Of a DNA stretch of 64,000 nt, positions 15,794 to 23,315 are shown piece by piece. The position numbers and the translations under genes are program-made. Location of the stretch: positions 1 to 64,000 of the forward strand of contig JAZOTN010000018.1 in NCBI GenBank assembly GCA_045657665.1, read 5' to 3'. This stretch comes from RUG12461 sp045657665 (GTDB lineage: Bacteria; Bacillota; Clostridia; Lachnospirales; Lachnospiraceae). The notes below the pieces were generated by a model, which did no database searches, had not been told where the DNA came from, and saw only the letters and a list, made by a program, of their open reading frames with translations. Each line of letters opens with the position of its first letter. The stretch's first letter is position 1.

Positions 15794-17788
15794 ATGATTT
15801 ATTATGTAGATTGCAATGTAAAGTCGAGTGGGGATGGCAGTAAAGAGAGACCTTTCCGGAAAATCGGAGAAGCAGCGGCGCTTGCACAGCCGGGGGATGA
15901 GGTGCTGGTGCTTCCCGGCATTTACCGCGAAGACGTAAATCCTCTCAACGGCGGCAAGGCCAATAAAAGGATTATTTACCGTTCGGAAGAAAGACGTGAA
16001 GCGGTTATCACGGGAGCGGATATATTCAAAAACTGGGAACACTGCGAGGGCGATGTTTGGAAGCTTCGGATCTCCAATGACTATTTCGGATCCTATAATC
16101 CCTATAGGACACTCGTTCAGGGAGACTGGCTGAATGCTATGGTGCCCGCGCATACCGGAGAGGTATTTCTGAATGGGAAATCCCTCTATGAGTGCGACAG
16201 TCTGGAGAAAGTTCAAAATCCGGCTTTTTATGATCCTTCGTGGGATCGTGAGTTTACAAAGCATACCTGGTACACCTGTCAGGCAAAAGATGAGGATATA
16301 ACGGAGATTTACGCGAATTTCCAGGGAAAGGATCCTAATAAGGAATGCGTGGAGATCAATGTGAGACCCCATTGCTTCTGGCCAGTTTCGGAGCATGTGG
16401 ACAATATCACACTCTCCGGTTTTGTGGTAACGAAGGCAGCTACGCAGTGGGCTCCGCCGACAGCGCTGCAGGAAGGCATGATCGGACCTCACTGGTCAAA
16501 GGGATGGATCATTGAGGATTGTGAGATTTCCCACTCCAAATGCTCTGGCATTTCGCTTGGAAAATACAGGCAGCAGGGAAATGACAATAAATGGCTGCAC
16601 TACAAATATAAAGACGGCGCGCAGACACAGAGGGATTGTTCCCTGATCGCTCAGCTGGATGGCTGGAGTAAGGATACGATCGGTTCACATACCGTGAGAA
16701 ACTGTGAGATCCATGATTGCGGGCAGACCGGTATAGTGGGTAATCTCGGCGGTGTTTTTTCCCTCATAGAAAACAATCACATCCATCACATCAATAATAA
16801 GAGAAACCTCGCAGGTGCGGAGATCGGCGGCATCAAGCTGCATGCAGCGATCGACGTGGTCATCCGGAATAATCATTTTCATGATTGTACAAGAGGAATC
16901 TGGCTTGACTGGCAGTGCCAGGGCACGAGGGTATCATCCAATCTGTTCCATGACAACTGTCTTTCAAGAGATCATCTCCTGAAAAAAGAGTGTGCGGAAG
17001 GGCTGGGACTTGGCGAGGATCTGTGGATTGAGATCGCTCACGGTCCAACACTTGTTGATAACAACATCATGCTTTCCGAGCGGTGTGTCAGGCTTGCCTC
17101 GCAGGGAGTGGCGTTTGTCCACAACCTGTTTTACGGTGCGGTAACCGGGGTCGGACGCGGTGTCTTCAACGGGACAACGAAGTATCCGTCGCCACGGTTC
17201 ACTCCGATACATAAGCCCCATGACACGGCGATCACAGGCTTCATGACGGTGCTGCATGGGGATGTTCGTTTCTACAACAATGTTTTTGTGCAGCCCGAGG
17301 TACGAAAAGGACTCATTCAGATCTGCGAAGCCGGAAAGGATGACGAGTGGGATGATAACAACCTTACGGCGGGAACGGTTCCCTACAGTGGATATATGAA
17401 AGAGGATGAGTGGAAACGCTGTTTTGAGGGAAACTCCGGAGAAGGCGCAGCTGAGTCAAGCGACAGATATTATATGCCGCTTCCGGTATGGACCGGCGGC
17501 AATGTATTCTTTAACGGTGCAAAGCCCTGTGATATTGAAGAAGACGGCACGGTGGATGATCAACATGAGATCCGCATTGAGTTAAAGGAAGAAAACGGCC
17601 GGTACGAGGTGATCACGAATTATAAGGATTACCTGCCGGAAGCAAAAATGATCTCATCAGATCAGCTCGGTGAAGCATTTGAGCCGGAGGAGAGATTTGA
17701 AAACCCGGACGGCAGCAGTATCGTGTTTGATACGGATTATTATGGGAAAAAACGGGGAGAGCAGGTAACAGCCGGCCCGTTTGCCTGA
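15794..17788 (+). CDS. GH120 beta-xylosidase-like right-handed beta-helix enzyme
   Basis: 664 residues; matches the layout of the Thermoanaerobacterium XylC type: VYLNG, ANFQGKDPN, WAPPTALQEGMIGPHWSKGW, CGQTGIVGNLGGVFS, GIWLDWQCQGTRVS and HGPTLVDNNI. The two catalytic acids of that family correspond to Asp372 (in IWLDW) and Glu413 (in WIEIAHGP). Between them is an extra insertion of about 18 residues. No signal peptide, so it should act inside the cell on xylo-oligosaccharides. ATG 15794 is used instead of ATG 15788 because GGGGA then has proper spacing and family members start there. No xylan transporter is adjacent. Confidence 0.85.
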   Translation: MIYYVDCNVKSSGDGSKERPFRKIGEAAALAQPGDEVLVLPGIYREDVNPLNGGKANKRIIYRSEERREAVITGADIFKNWEHCEGDVWKLRISNDYFGSYNPYRTLVQGDWLNAMVPAHTGEVFLNGKSLYECDSLEKVQNPAFYDPSWDREFTKHTWYTCQAKDEDITEIYANFQGKDPNKECVEINVRPHCFWPVSEHVDNITLSGFVVTKAATQWAPPTALQEGMIGPHWSKGWIIEDCEISHSKCSGISLGKYRQQGNDNKWLHYKYKDGAQTQRDCSLIAQLDGWSKDTIGSHTVRNCEIHDCGQTGIVGNLGGVFSLIENNHIHHINNKRNLAGAEIGGIKLHAAIDVVIRNNHFHDCTRGIWLDWQCQGTRVSSNLFHDNCLSRDHLLKKECAEGLGLGEDLWIEIAHGPTLVDNNIMLSERCVRLASQGVAFVHNLFYGAVTGVGRGVFNGTTKYPSPRFTPIHKPHDTAITGFMTVLHGDVRFYNNVFVQPEVRKGLIQICEAGKDDEWDDNNLTAGTVPYSGYMKEDEWKRCFEGNSGEGAAESSDRYYMPLPVWTGGNVFFNGAKPCDIEEDGTVDDQHEIRIELKEENGRYEVITNYKDYLPEAKMISSDQLGEAFEPEERFENPDGSSIVFDTDYYGKKRGEQVTAGPFA

Positions 17789-17807
17789 GAAGATATAAAG
17801 CACAAGA

Positions 17808-17843
17808 AAAAACGGAAACCCGCGTAAATACTGGGTTTCCGTT
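17808..17843 (-). terminator. Terminator of the tRNA transcript (also faces the xylosidase gene)
   Basis: AACGGAAACCC and GGGTTTCCGTT form an 11-bp stem. On the minus strand it is followed by six T, so it mainly ends the tRNA-Ser/tRNA-Cys transcript; on the plus strand it can also stop the xylosidase message. Confidence 0.8.
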
Positions 17844-17854
17844 AAAAATGAAAC

Positions 17855-17925
17855 AGGTGACGACCGGATTTGAACCGGTGATCAGGGAGTTGCAGTCCCA
17901 CGCCTTACCGCTTGGCTACGTCACC
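17855..17925 (-). tRNA. tRNA-Cys (GCA)
   Basis: On the minus strand the acceptor stem is GGTGACG/CGTCACC, the anticodon loop is ACTGCAA with anticodon GCA, and the T arm carries GGTTCAAATCC. The discriminator base is U, as is usual for tRNA-Cys. CCA is not encoded. Co-transcribed behind tRNA-Ser. Confidence 0.95.
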
Positions 17926-18153
17926 TAGCTACGAGCACTTAGCGAGAACGAGCCAAAGGCGTTGTTCGAGCTTAGTGCGATGCATGAGTACAAAACTCAT
18001 AAAACGGAGAAGGAGGGATTTGAACCCTCGCGCCGGTCACCCGACCTACACCCTTAGCAGGGGCGCCTCTTCAGCCAACTTGAGTACTTCTCCTAGCTAC
18101 GAGCACTTAGCGAGAACGAGCCGAAGGCGACGTTCGAGCTTAGTGCGATGCAT
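17926..18153. repeat. Two 60-bp direct repeats abutting the 5' ends of both tRNA genes
   Basis: Copies at 17926-17985 and 18094-18153 start exactly next to each tRNA 5' end and differ at only a few bases. Each contains an imperfect inverted repeat (GCACTTAGCGAGAACG against CGTTCGAGCTTAGTGC). A related shorter stem follows at 18156-18196. They may come from duplication of a tRNA spacer or form leader hairpins that are processed. Confidence 0.75.
18005..18093 (-). tRNA. tRNA-Ser (GCU)
   Basis: Minus strand. Acceptor stem GGAGAAG/CTTCTCC, anticodon GCT in CCTGCTAAG, and the long variable arm expected for tRNA-Ser. Discriminator G. CCA is not encoded. First gene of a two-tRNA transcript. Confidence 0.95.
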
Positions 18154-18240
18154 ACCGAACCCTTAACGAGAGCGAAGCTCGAGTTTAGTAGTTCGGTAAG
18201 GTGCATACCTCGCTGTCTGCTGAAAACAACGAGCATTGGT

Positions 18241-18269
18241 ATCTTAGCACGACTACCGGGGATTGTCAA
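18241..18269 (-). promoter_or_regulatory. Promoter of the tRNA-Ser/tRNA-Cys unit
   Basis: On the minus strand TTGACA (18269-18264) and TAAGAT (18246-18241) with a 17-base spacer, about 150 bases ahead of tRNA-Ser. Confidence 0.7.
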
Positions 18270-18308
18270 TGTTTCCTTTACAGTCTCCGGAGGGATTCGT
18301 TCCGGTCA

Positions 18309-18959
18309 TTATTTCCCTTCCGCAAGTGCATGAGGATCATATGGATCTTCGTGCCGCAGCACCGGATCACATTCCCGTATTTCCCCGTCTGTTACGGAAA
18401 AATGAAACAGATCGCAGTTCCCGACCCGGAGATTCCAGAAATCAGAGAGAGCAAGGCCGGTGAGGGTGCGATAAAGGGAACGGATGGCGCCTCCATGCGT
18501 GGCGATCAGAATGTGTTTTCCGTTATCCATGCTAAGCGACCTCTCCCGCATTTCCATCAGAAAGTTCTCGGTCCGTGCAAGTACGGCTTCAAAGGTTTCG
18601 CCGTTCCCAAGTGGCTGATAAGAAGCGGGATCATCATTAAACTGATGGATTGGAGAATTCGGATCCCGGAAGGAGGTTCCTTCAAAATCCCCGAATCCGA
18701 TCTCGATGATCCGTTCATCGATCCGGAATTGTTCCCGCGGGATACCGGACAGGATCTCCGCTGTTTCGACAGCTCTCAGGAGAGGACTTGATACGACTTC
18801 ATCGAAGGTCAACCCGATCTCCAGAATTTCCTCTCTCGCATCGTAAGCCTGCTGCCGCCCGACATCGTTCAGCGGAATATCAATACGTCCCTGAAAGAGC
18901 CCTTTATGATTGTATTCGGTTTCTCCGTGACGGAGAAAATACCAGTCTGTTCGTGTCAT
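18309..18959 (-). CDS. Histidine phosphatase family protein (phosphoglycerate mutase-like)
   Basis: 216 residues. The catalytic LRHGETEYN motif is at the N-terminus with the nucleophilic His, followed by GRIDIPLNDVGRQQA, SSPLLRAVETAEIL, the acid E in GFGDFEG, and the second His in ATHGGAIRSL. Members hydrolyse phosphate esters, often of small metabolites. The ATG at 18959 is used because the catalytic motif follows it directly; a longer frame to 19025 lacks support. Divergent to the SPL-like gene. Confidence 0.85.
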   Translation of the reverse strand: MTRTDWYFLRHGETEYNHKGLFQGRIDIPLNDVGRQQAYDAREEILEIGLTFDEVVSSPLLRAVETAEILSGIPREQFRIDERIIEIGFGDFEGTSFRDPNSPIHQFNDDPASYQPLGNGETFEAVLARTENFLMEMRERSLSMDNGKHILIATHGGAIRSLYRTLTGLALSDFWNLRVGNCDLFHFSVTDGEIRECDPVLRHEDPYDPHALAEGK

Positions 18960-19054
18960 AGATATCATTATAGGAAAGAAGACGCAAAAAATCCACCCTG
19001 ATTCAGCATAAATCGCATCGTGCACCCGGCATTCATTTGTGATATCGTTGAAGC

Positions 19055-20272
19055 ATGAAGAATCCTGTCAGCGAAACAAACCAAACAAGTTCCGATCTGT
19101 CGCAGAGTCTCTGCTGCTCTGAAACGATGGCGCTCTCCCTCCGCCAGTATCTGACCTATCGATCGCTCATCGGAGCAGAACTGCCGGAGCGATGCCATGC
19201 GAGGGACCGAAAAGAAGGAAAAGCGATCCTGGAGAAGATAGGATGGGAAACAAGAGCGCTTCCTGTTCCGTTTTTCGCTTCGTATCCGAAAACCCCCTCT
19301 CCCTTTACCGGCATCCTGATGGAAGAGGGGTTGCTTAAGAACAAGCGTGTCAATGCCATACGAAACGCATTCCCGGATCTTCCCGTGACAGTAATTTCCC
19401 ATTATAAAGACGTTCTCCGGCGGACGACGCAGGACATGAAAGGGAAAGCCCTGATCCTCGCGGAGAAAACGGGGACCTTGCTCTATCCTGGTGCTCCGGT
19501 CTGTCAGGACTTCGGAAACCGTCATTTCTATTATGCCTCCAATGTGATGAACTGTATCTATGACTGCGAATACTGTTATCTGAAGGGCATGTATTCCGCG
19601 GGCCACATGGTGGTCTTCGTCAATACGGAAGATTACTTCCGGGAGACGGAGGAGCTGCTGAAAAAGCATCCGGTCTATCTTTGTATTTCATACGATACGG
19701 ATCTTCCTGCGATTGAGAAGTGGACCGGGCTTCTTTCGGAATGGTGTTCATTTGCTTCGGATAAAAAAGATCTGACTCTGGAGATCCGTACAAAATCAGC
19801 GGATACCGCCTTTTTTGAAAAGCAAAAGCCTCTTGAAAACGTGATCTTTGCTTATACTTTGTCCCCCGATCCGGTTTCAAAGGCATATGAACACTTCGCG
19901 CCGCTTCTTTCCGCGCGTCTTTCCGCCATCAAAACCGCCATGGATAAGGGATTTGCGGTAAGACTCTGTTTTGATCCCATGCTTTTTGTTGAAAACTGGG
20001 AAGAGGTCTACGGGAATATGGTGGAAAAAACCGCAGCCGCGATCGATCTTTCAAAAATCAGGGACTGTTCGATCGGCACGTTCCGGATCTCCTCTGAATA
20101 CCTCCGATCTATGCGGAAAAAAAGCCCCGGATCCGCTGTGGTACAGTATCCTTATCTTAATACGGACGGCGTATACGGCTATGAAAAGGCTCTTGCGGAG
20201 GAAATGACCTCTTTTCTGATGTTAAAAATCCATAAATATATATCAGATGAAAAGATTTTTTTGTGGAAATAG
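19055..20272 (+). CDS. Spore photoproduct lyase-like radical SAM protein
   Basis: 405 residues. About 165 residues precede the C-x3-C-x2-C cluster motif at Cys167, Cys171, Cys174 (CIYDCEYC), as in spore photoproduct lyase and unlike short SPL-like proteins. YLKGMYSAGHMVVFVN follows the cluster, then LEIRTKSAD and a late RLCFDPMLF strand. Expected reaction: SAM-dependent radical chemistry, possibly reversal of a thymine dimer lesion. Assignment as true SplB is uncertain because no sporulation genes are next to it. Confidence 0.78.
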   Translation: MKNPVSETNQTSSDLSQSLCCSETMALSLRQYLTYRSLIGAELPERCHARDRKEGKAILEKIGWETRALPVPFFASYPKTPSPFTGILMEEGLLKNKRVNAIRNAFPDLPVTVISHYKDVLRRTTQDMKGKALILAEKTGTLLYPGAPVCQDFGNRHFYYASNVMNCIYDCEYCYLKGMYSAGHMVVFVNTEDYFRETEELLKKHPVYLCISYDTDLPAIEKWTGLLSEWCSFASDKKDLTLEIRTKSADTAFFEKQKPLENVIFAYTLSPDPVSKAYEHFAPLLSARLSAIKTAMDKGFAVRLCFDPMLFVENWEEVYGNMVEKTAAAIDLSKIRDCSIGTFRISSEYLRSMRKKSPGSAVVQYPYLNTDGVYGYEKALAEEMTSFLMLKIHKYISDEKIFLWK

Positions 20273-20344
20273 CAAAAAAGATGTGGTAAAGTAGAGAAGT
20301 AATCGTGTTTCTTTTCGCAAATTCGAAAGGCAGAGGGAAAGAAT

Positions 20345-20503
20345 ATGGACAAATATGTATGTGAAACCTGCGGTTATGAATACGATCCGGCTGTCGGCGA
20401 TCCGGACAACGGAGTAGCACCGGGGACGGCATTTGAAGACCTTCCTGCGGACTGGGTATGCCCCCTCTGCGGTGTCGGGAAGGATGAGTTTAAGAAAGCA
20501 TAA
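20345..20503 (+). CDS. Rubredoxin
   Basis: 52 residues with both rubredoxin knuckles: YVCETCGYEYDP near the start (CxxC) and WVCPLCGVGKDEF near the end (CxxCG), plus the DPDNGVAPGTAFEDLP middle. One iron bound by four cysteines; a small cytoplasmic electron carrier, commonly used for oxidative-stress reductases in anaerobes. GGCAGAGGGAAAG precedes the ATG. The stop is three bases before the AtpZ-like gene, so it may share the ATP synthase transcript. Confidence 0.95.
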   Translation: MDKYVCETCGYEYDPAVGDPDNGVAPGTAFEDLPADWVCPLCGVGKDEFKKA

Positions 20504-20506
20504 GCC

Positions 20507-20755
20507 ATGAAGCAAAACAGCAGTGTGATGAAAGCCTTCGCGCTGGTCATGCAGTTCGGGATCAATATGCTGGTTCCGATCGGCCTTTGTTCACTGCTCG
20601 GAGTTTTCATTTATCGAAAAACGGGAACGGCCGTGCCGCTGATCATATTGTTTTTTGTAGGTGCGCTGGCCGGATTCCGCAACTGTTACATTCAGGCAAA
20701 GAAAGTATATGAACCCGATAAAAAGAATGACGACAAATCTAAAGAGTCTGAATAG
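20507..20755 (+). CDS. AtpZ/AtpI-like membrane protein of the ATP synthase operon
   Basis: 82 residues with two membrane helices (about 8-30 and 40-60) and a charged tail. FGINMLVPIGLCSLLGVFI and FVGALAGFRNCY match the small AtpZ-like proteins found before F-type ATP synthase genes, which are linked to assembly or Mg/Ca handling. The end overlaps the following subunit I gene. Confidence 0.75.
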   Translation: MKQNSSVMKAFALVMQFGINMLVPIGLCSLLGVFIYRKTGTAVPLIILFFVGALAGFRNCYIQAKKVYEPDKKNDDKSKESE

Positions 20756-21167
20756 CGCTCTGCCGGGACTGTTGATGACGATCTTTTTTCTCGGCATTCT
20801 TTTTGAGGCGGTGCTGGTCTGGTTCATGCCGGATCCGTTGAAATACACCGTCGGTCTCTGGATCGGGATCGGTGCGGCGGTCTTTATGGCGATCCATATG
20901 GCAGTCGTGATCTCGGATCTAACGGACTTTATGTCGGAAAAGCAGGCGAAGGCTAAGGCGGTGCTTCATGCGGTGCTGCGTTACGGGATCGTGACAGCCG
21001 CATTCGGCATCATGGCTTTTACCGATATCGGATATGTTCTTGCAGCGCTGCTTGGAGCGTTGACACTCAAAATATCCGCGTATCTGCAGCCGCTTTACAA
21101 CAAGATAAAAAATAAAGCTAACATAAAGCAAGGAGGTGAAACGTGTGGGAATCCTGATGGCCAGTGA
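20709..21167 (+). CDS. atpI: ATP synthase subunit I (AtpI-like)
   Basis: About 152 residues with four hydrophobic helices and a basic end; position between AtpZ-like and the a subunit is the classic place for subunit I, thought to aid c-ring assembly. Start is uncertain: ATG 20709 or ATG 20727, both inside the previous gene. The C-terminus overlaps the a subunit start by 23 bases. Confidence 0.7.
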   Translation: MNPIKRMTTNLKSLNSALPGLLMTIFFLGILFEAVLVWFMPDPLKYTVGLWIGIGAAVFMAIHMAVVISDLTDFMSEKQAKAKAVLHAVLRYGIVTAAFGIMAFTDIGYVLAALLGALTLKISAYLQPLYNKIKNKANIKQGGETCGNPDGQ

Positions 21168-21864
21168 TGTGGATTTTATGATCCACTATCTGTGGAAGGT
21201 TCCGTACAAGTTTCTCGGAGCGGATGTCTATATTACAACCTCACATGTCTGTATCCTGATCGTTCTTCTGATCATTATCGGTTTTGCGATTTTTGCGAAC
21301 CGCAAGATGAAGCATGCGAAGGAAGTACCGGACGGCTTTCAGAACGTCGTGGAACTGATCGTGGAGAAGCTGGACGGTATGGTTCAGCAGGTCATGGGCA
21401 AGAACGCGAAGTATTTCGCGAACTACATCGGAACGATCTTCATCTTCATTCTGATCAGTAACTTCTCGGGACTTCTGGGGCTCCGGCCCCCGACTGCGGA
21501 CTATGGGACGACCTTTGCTCTCGCGATCATGACCTTCTGTATCATCACATTCCAGAAGTTCAAGCATCAGCATGTAAAAGGTGTTGTGAAAGGACTTTGC
21601 AGCCCCTGGGTTTTCTGGGCACCGATCAACCTGATCGGCGATATCGCGGTTCCGATCTCCATGTCGCTCCGTTTGTTCGCGAACATTCTCTCGGGCGTCG
21701 TTATCGAGACGCTGGTATACACGCTCCTATCCTGGCTCGCTACGGTTTGGCCGGCGTTCCTGCATGTATACTTTGATCTGTTCAGCGGTGCGATCCAGAC
21801 ATACGTATTCGCGATGCTGACTATGACATATGTGAACCAGGCAATCGAAGACGGAGAGTATTAA
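21145..21864 (+). CDS. atpB: F-type ATP synthase subunit a
   Basis: 239 residues, the stator channel subunit. The essential arginine is in SLRLFANILSG, and the last helix carries LTMTYVNQAIEDGEY as in other a subunits; PINLIGDIAVPISMSLRLFAN is strongly conserved. GTG 21145 is chosen because AGGAGG at 21131-21136 is eight bases before it; GTG 21136 would overlap that site. Confidence 0.93.
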   Translation: MGILMASDVDFMIHYLWKVPYKFLGADVYITTSHVCILIVLLIIIGFAIFANRKMKHAKEVPDGFQNVVELIVEKLDGMVQQVMGKNAKYFANYIGTIFIFILISNFSGLLGLRPPTADYGTTFALAIMTFCIITFQKFKHQHVKGVVKGLCSPWVFWAPINLIGDIAVPISMSLRLFANILSGVVIETLVYTLLSWLATVWPAFLHVYFDLFSGAIQTYVFAMLTMTYVNQAIEDGEY

Positions 21865-21895
21865 TCAAGTATCTAATTTTAAGGAGGAAGATAAA

Positions 21896-22153
21896 ATGAA
21901 TATCAACGGACAGGACTTAATCAGAGCATGTTCAGCAATTGGTGCCGGTCTTGCACTCATCGCCGGTGTCGGCCCCGGTATCGGCCAGGGTGTTGCGGCA
22001 GGACACGCTGCATCTGCAGTAGGTCGTAATCCGGGCGCGAAATCCGATATCACGGGTACGATGCTCCTTGGACAGGCAGTTGCAGAGACCACCGGTCTTT
22101 ACGGACTTGTAACGGCGCTTCTGCTGATGTTCGTGCAGCCCCTTGTAAAATAA
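21896..22153 (+). CDS. atpE: F-type ATP synthase subunit c, sodium-type ligand pattern
   Basis: 85 residues, two-helix hairpin proteolipid with the polar loop RNPGAKSDI. Ion site residues are Gln31 (GIGQG), Glu64, Thr65 and Tyr69 (AETTGLYG). Known sodium-binding c subunits use Gln32, Glu65, Ser66 and Tyr70 (Ilyobacter tartaricus), so all positions are matched at an offset of one with the conservative Ser to Thr change. This predicts Na+ coupling, by comparison only. AGGAGG precedes the start. Confidence 0.93.
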   Translation: MNINGQDLIRACSAIGAGLALIAGVGPGIGQGVAAGHAASAVGRNPGAKSDITGTMLLGQAVAETTGLYGLVTALLLMFVQPLVK

Positions 22154-22211
22154 TTTCGAAAACAAGTAAAATCGTTCATTATTTTACGAAAGGAGGGCGT
22201 GCGGGAATCTT

Positions 22212-22754
22212 ATGAATGGAATACTTTTAACGGCAGAGAACTCAAGACTGTTCAATCTTGATCCACAGCTTCTGCACGACGCAATCCTGCTTGGAATTGC
22301 GGTATTTGTATTATTCATCCTGCTGTCCTATCTTTTGTTCGAGCCGGCACGGAAGATGCTGAATGACCGGAAGGAAAAGATCGCTTCCGACATCAGTTCC
22401 GCAGCCGAAGACAAAGAATCCGCAGCAGCTTTGAAGGCGGAATACGAAGAGAAACTTCGGAATATCGATAAAGAAGCGGAGACGATCCTTGCAAATGCAA
22501 GGCAGAACGCGCTTATTTCCGCAGCACGCATTGAGGATGAGGCAAGGTCTGATGCCAGCCGCATTATAAAGCGTGCGGAAGAAGAAGCACTTCTCGAGAA
22601 ACAGCGTGCGATGGATGAGATGAAGAACGAGATCATCAATATTGCATCCATGATGGCCGGGAAAGTCGTTGCCGCAAATATCGATACAAAGGTACAGGAC
22701 GATCTTGTGGAACAGACGCTTAAGGAAATGGGTGAAAACACATGGCTAAGCTAG
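22212..22754 (+). CDS. atpF: F-type ATP synthase subunit b
   Basis: 180 residues. One N-terminal membrane helix (about 24-44, ILLGIAVFVLFILLSYLLF), the FEPARKMLNDRKEKI turn, and a long charged Ala-rich helix forming the peripheral stalk. The AGGAGG site is about 15 bases upstream of ATG 22212, longer than usual, and no closer start exists. Overlaps atpH by 13 bases. Confidence 0.92.
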   Translation: MNGILLTAENSRLFNLDPQLLHDAILLGIAVFVLFILLSYLLFEPARKMLNDRKEKIASDISSAAEDKESAAALKAEYEEKLRNIDKEAETILANARQNALISAARIEDEARSDASRIIKRAEEEALLEKQRAMDEMKNEIINIASMMAGKVVAANIDTKVQDDLVEQTLKEMGENTWLS

Positions 22755-23296
22755 TATCCAAGGTCTACGGGGATGCGCTTTTTGACCTGGCGGTCGAAGA
22801 GTCGAAGGTGGATGAGCTCCTTCCGGAGGTTCGCTCTCTCCTCGAGGCGTTGAAAGCGGATAATGAGCTGCTTTCACTCATGAATCACCCGAAGATCATC
22901 AAAGAAGAAAAAATAAAGATCATCGAGGAAACCTTTCAGGGACGCGTCAGTGATGAGCTGACGGGACTTCTCCGGCTTCTTGTGGAAAAAGACAGGAGCA
23001 ACGAGATTCCGTCGGTGCTGTCTTATTTCATCGAGCAGGTGAAAGAATATAAGAACATCGGGACGGCTACCGTTTGTTCTCCGAAGGAACTTACGTCAGA
23101 GCAGAAGGAAGCAGTCAAAAAAAGGCTTCTCGATACCACAAAGTACATCGAGTTTGAGATGAATTATGAGGTAGATCCGTCTTTGATCGGCGGGATGACG
23201 ATCCGGATCGGAGACCGCGTCGTAGACAGCTCCATCAGGAGCAAGCTCTATGAGCTCCGGCGCAATCTTTCGACGATTCAGGTCAGTAACATATAA
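22742..23296 (+). CDS. atpH: F-type ATP synthase subunit delta
   Basis: 184 residues, the stalk connector on top of F1. YGDALFDLAVEE at the start and the C-terminal VDPSLIGGMTIRIGDRVVDSSIRSKL block are diagnostic. Overlaps atpF and is followed by atpA. Confidence 0.93.
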   Translation: MAKLVSKVYGDALFDLAVEESKVDELLPEVRSLLEALKADNELLSLMNHPKIIKEEKIKIIEETFQGRVSDELTGLLRLLVEKDRSNEIPSVLSYFIEQVKEYKNIGTATVCSPKELTSEQKEAVKKRLLDTTKYIEFEMNYEVDPSLIGGMTIRIGDRVVDSSIRSKLYELRRNLSTIQVSNI

Positions 23297-23315
23297 GAAG
23301 GGAGAAAAAAGCTCC

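Noticed and set aside
15737..16492. Minus-strand open frame of 251 codons opposite the xylosidase
   Set aside because: Fully antisense to a strongly supported gene, no family features and unlike composition; a shadow frame. Similar long antisense frames opposite atpA, atpD and the Nudix-ADH fusion were rejected for the same reason.
1..17790. Same-strand array of small unrelated genes as a possible integron cassette array
   Set aside because: No integrase and no attC-like repeats between genes; the structured repeat occurs only once in this stretch.
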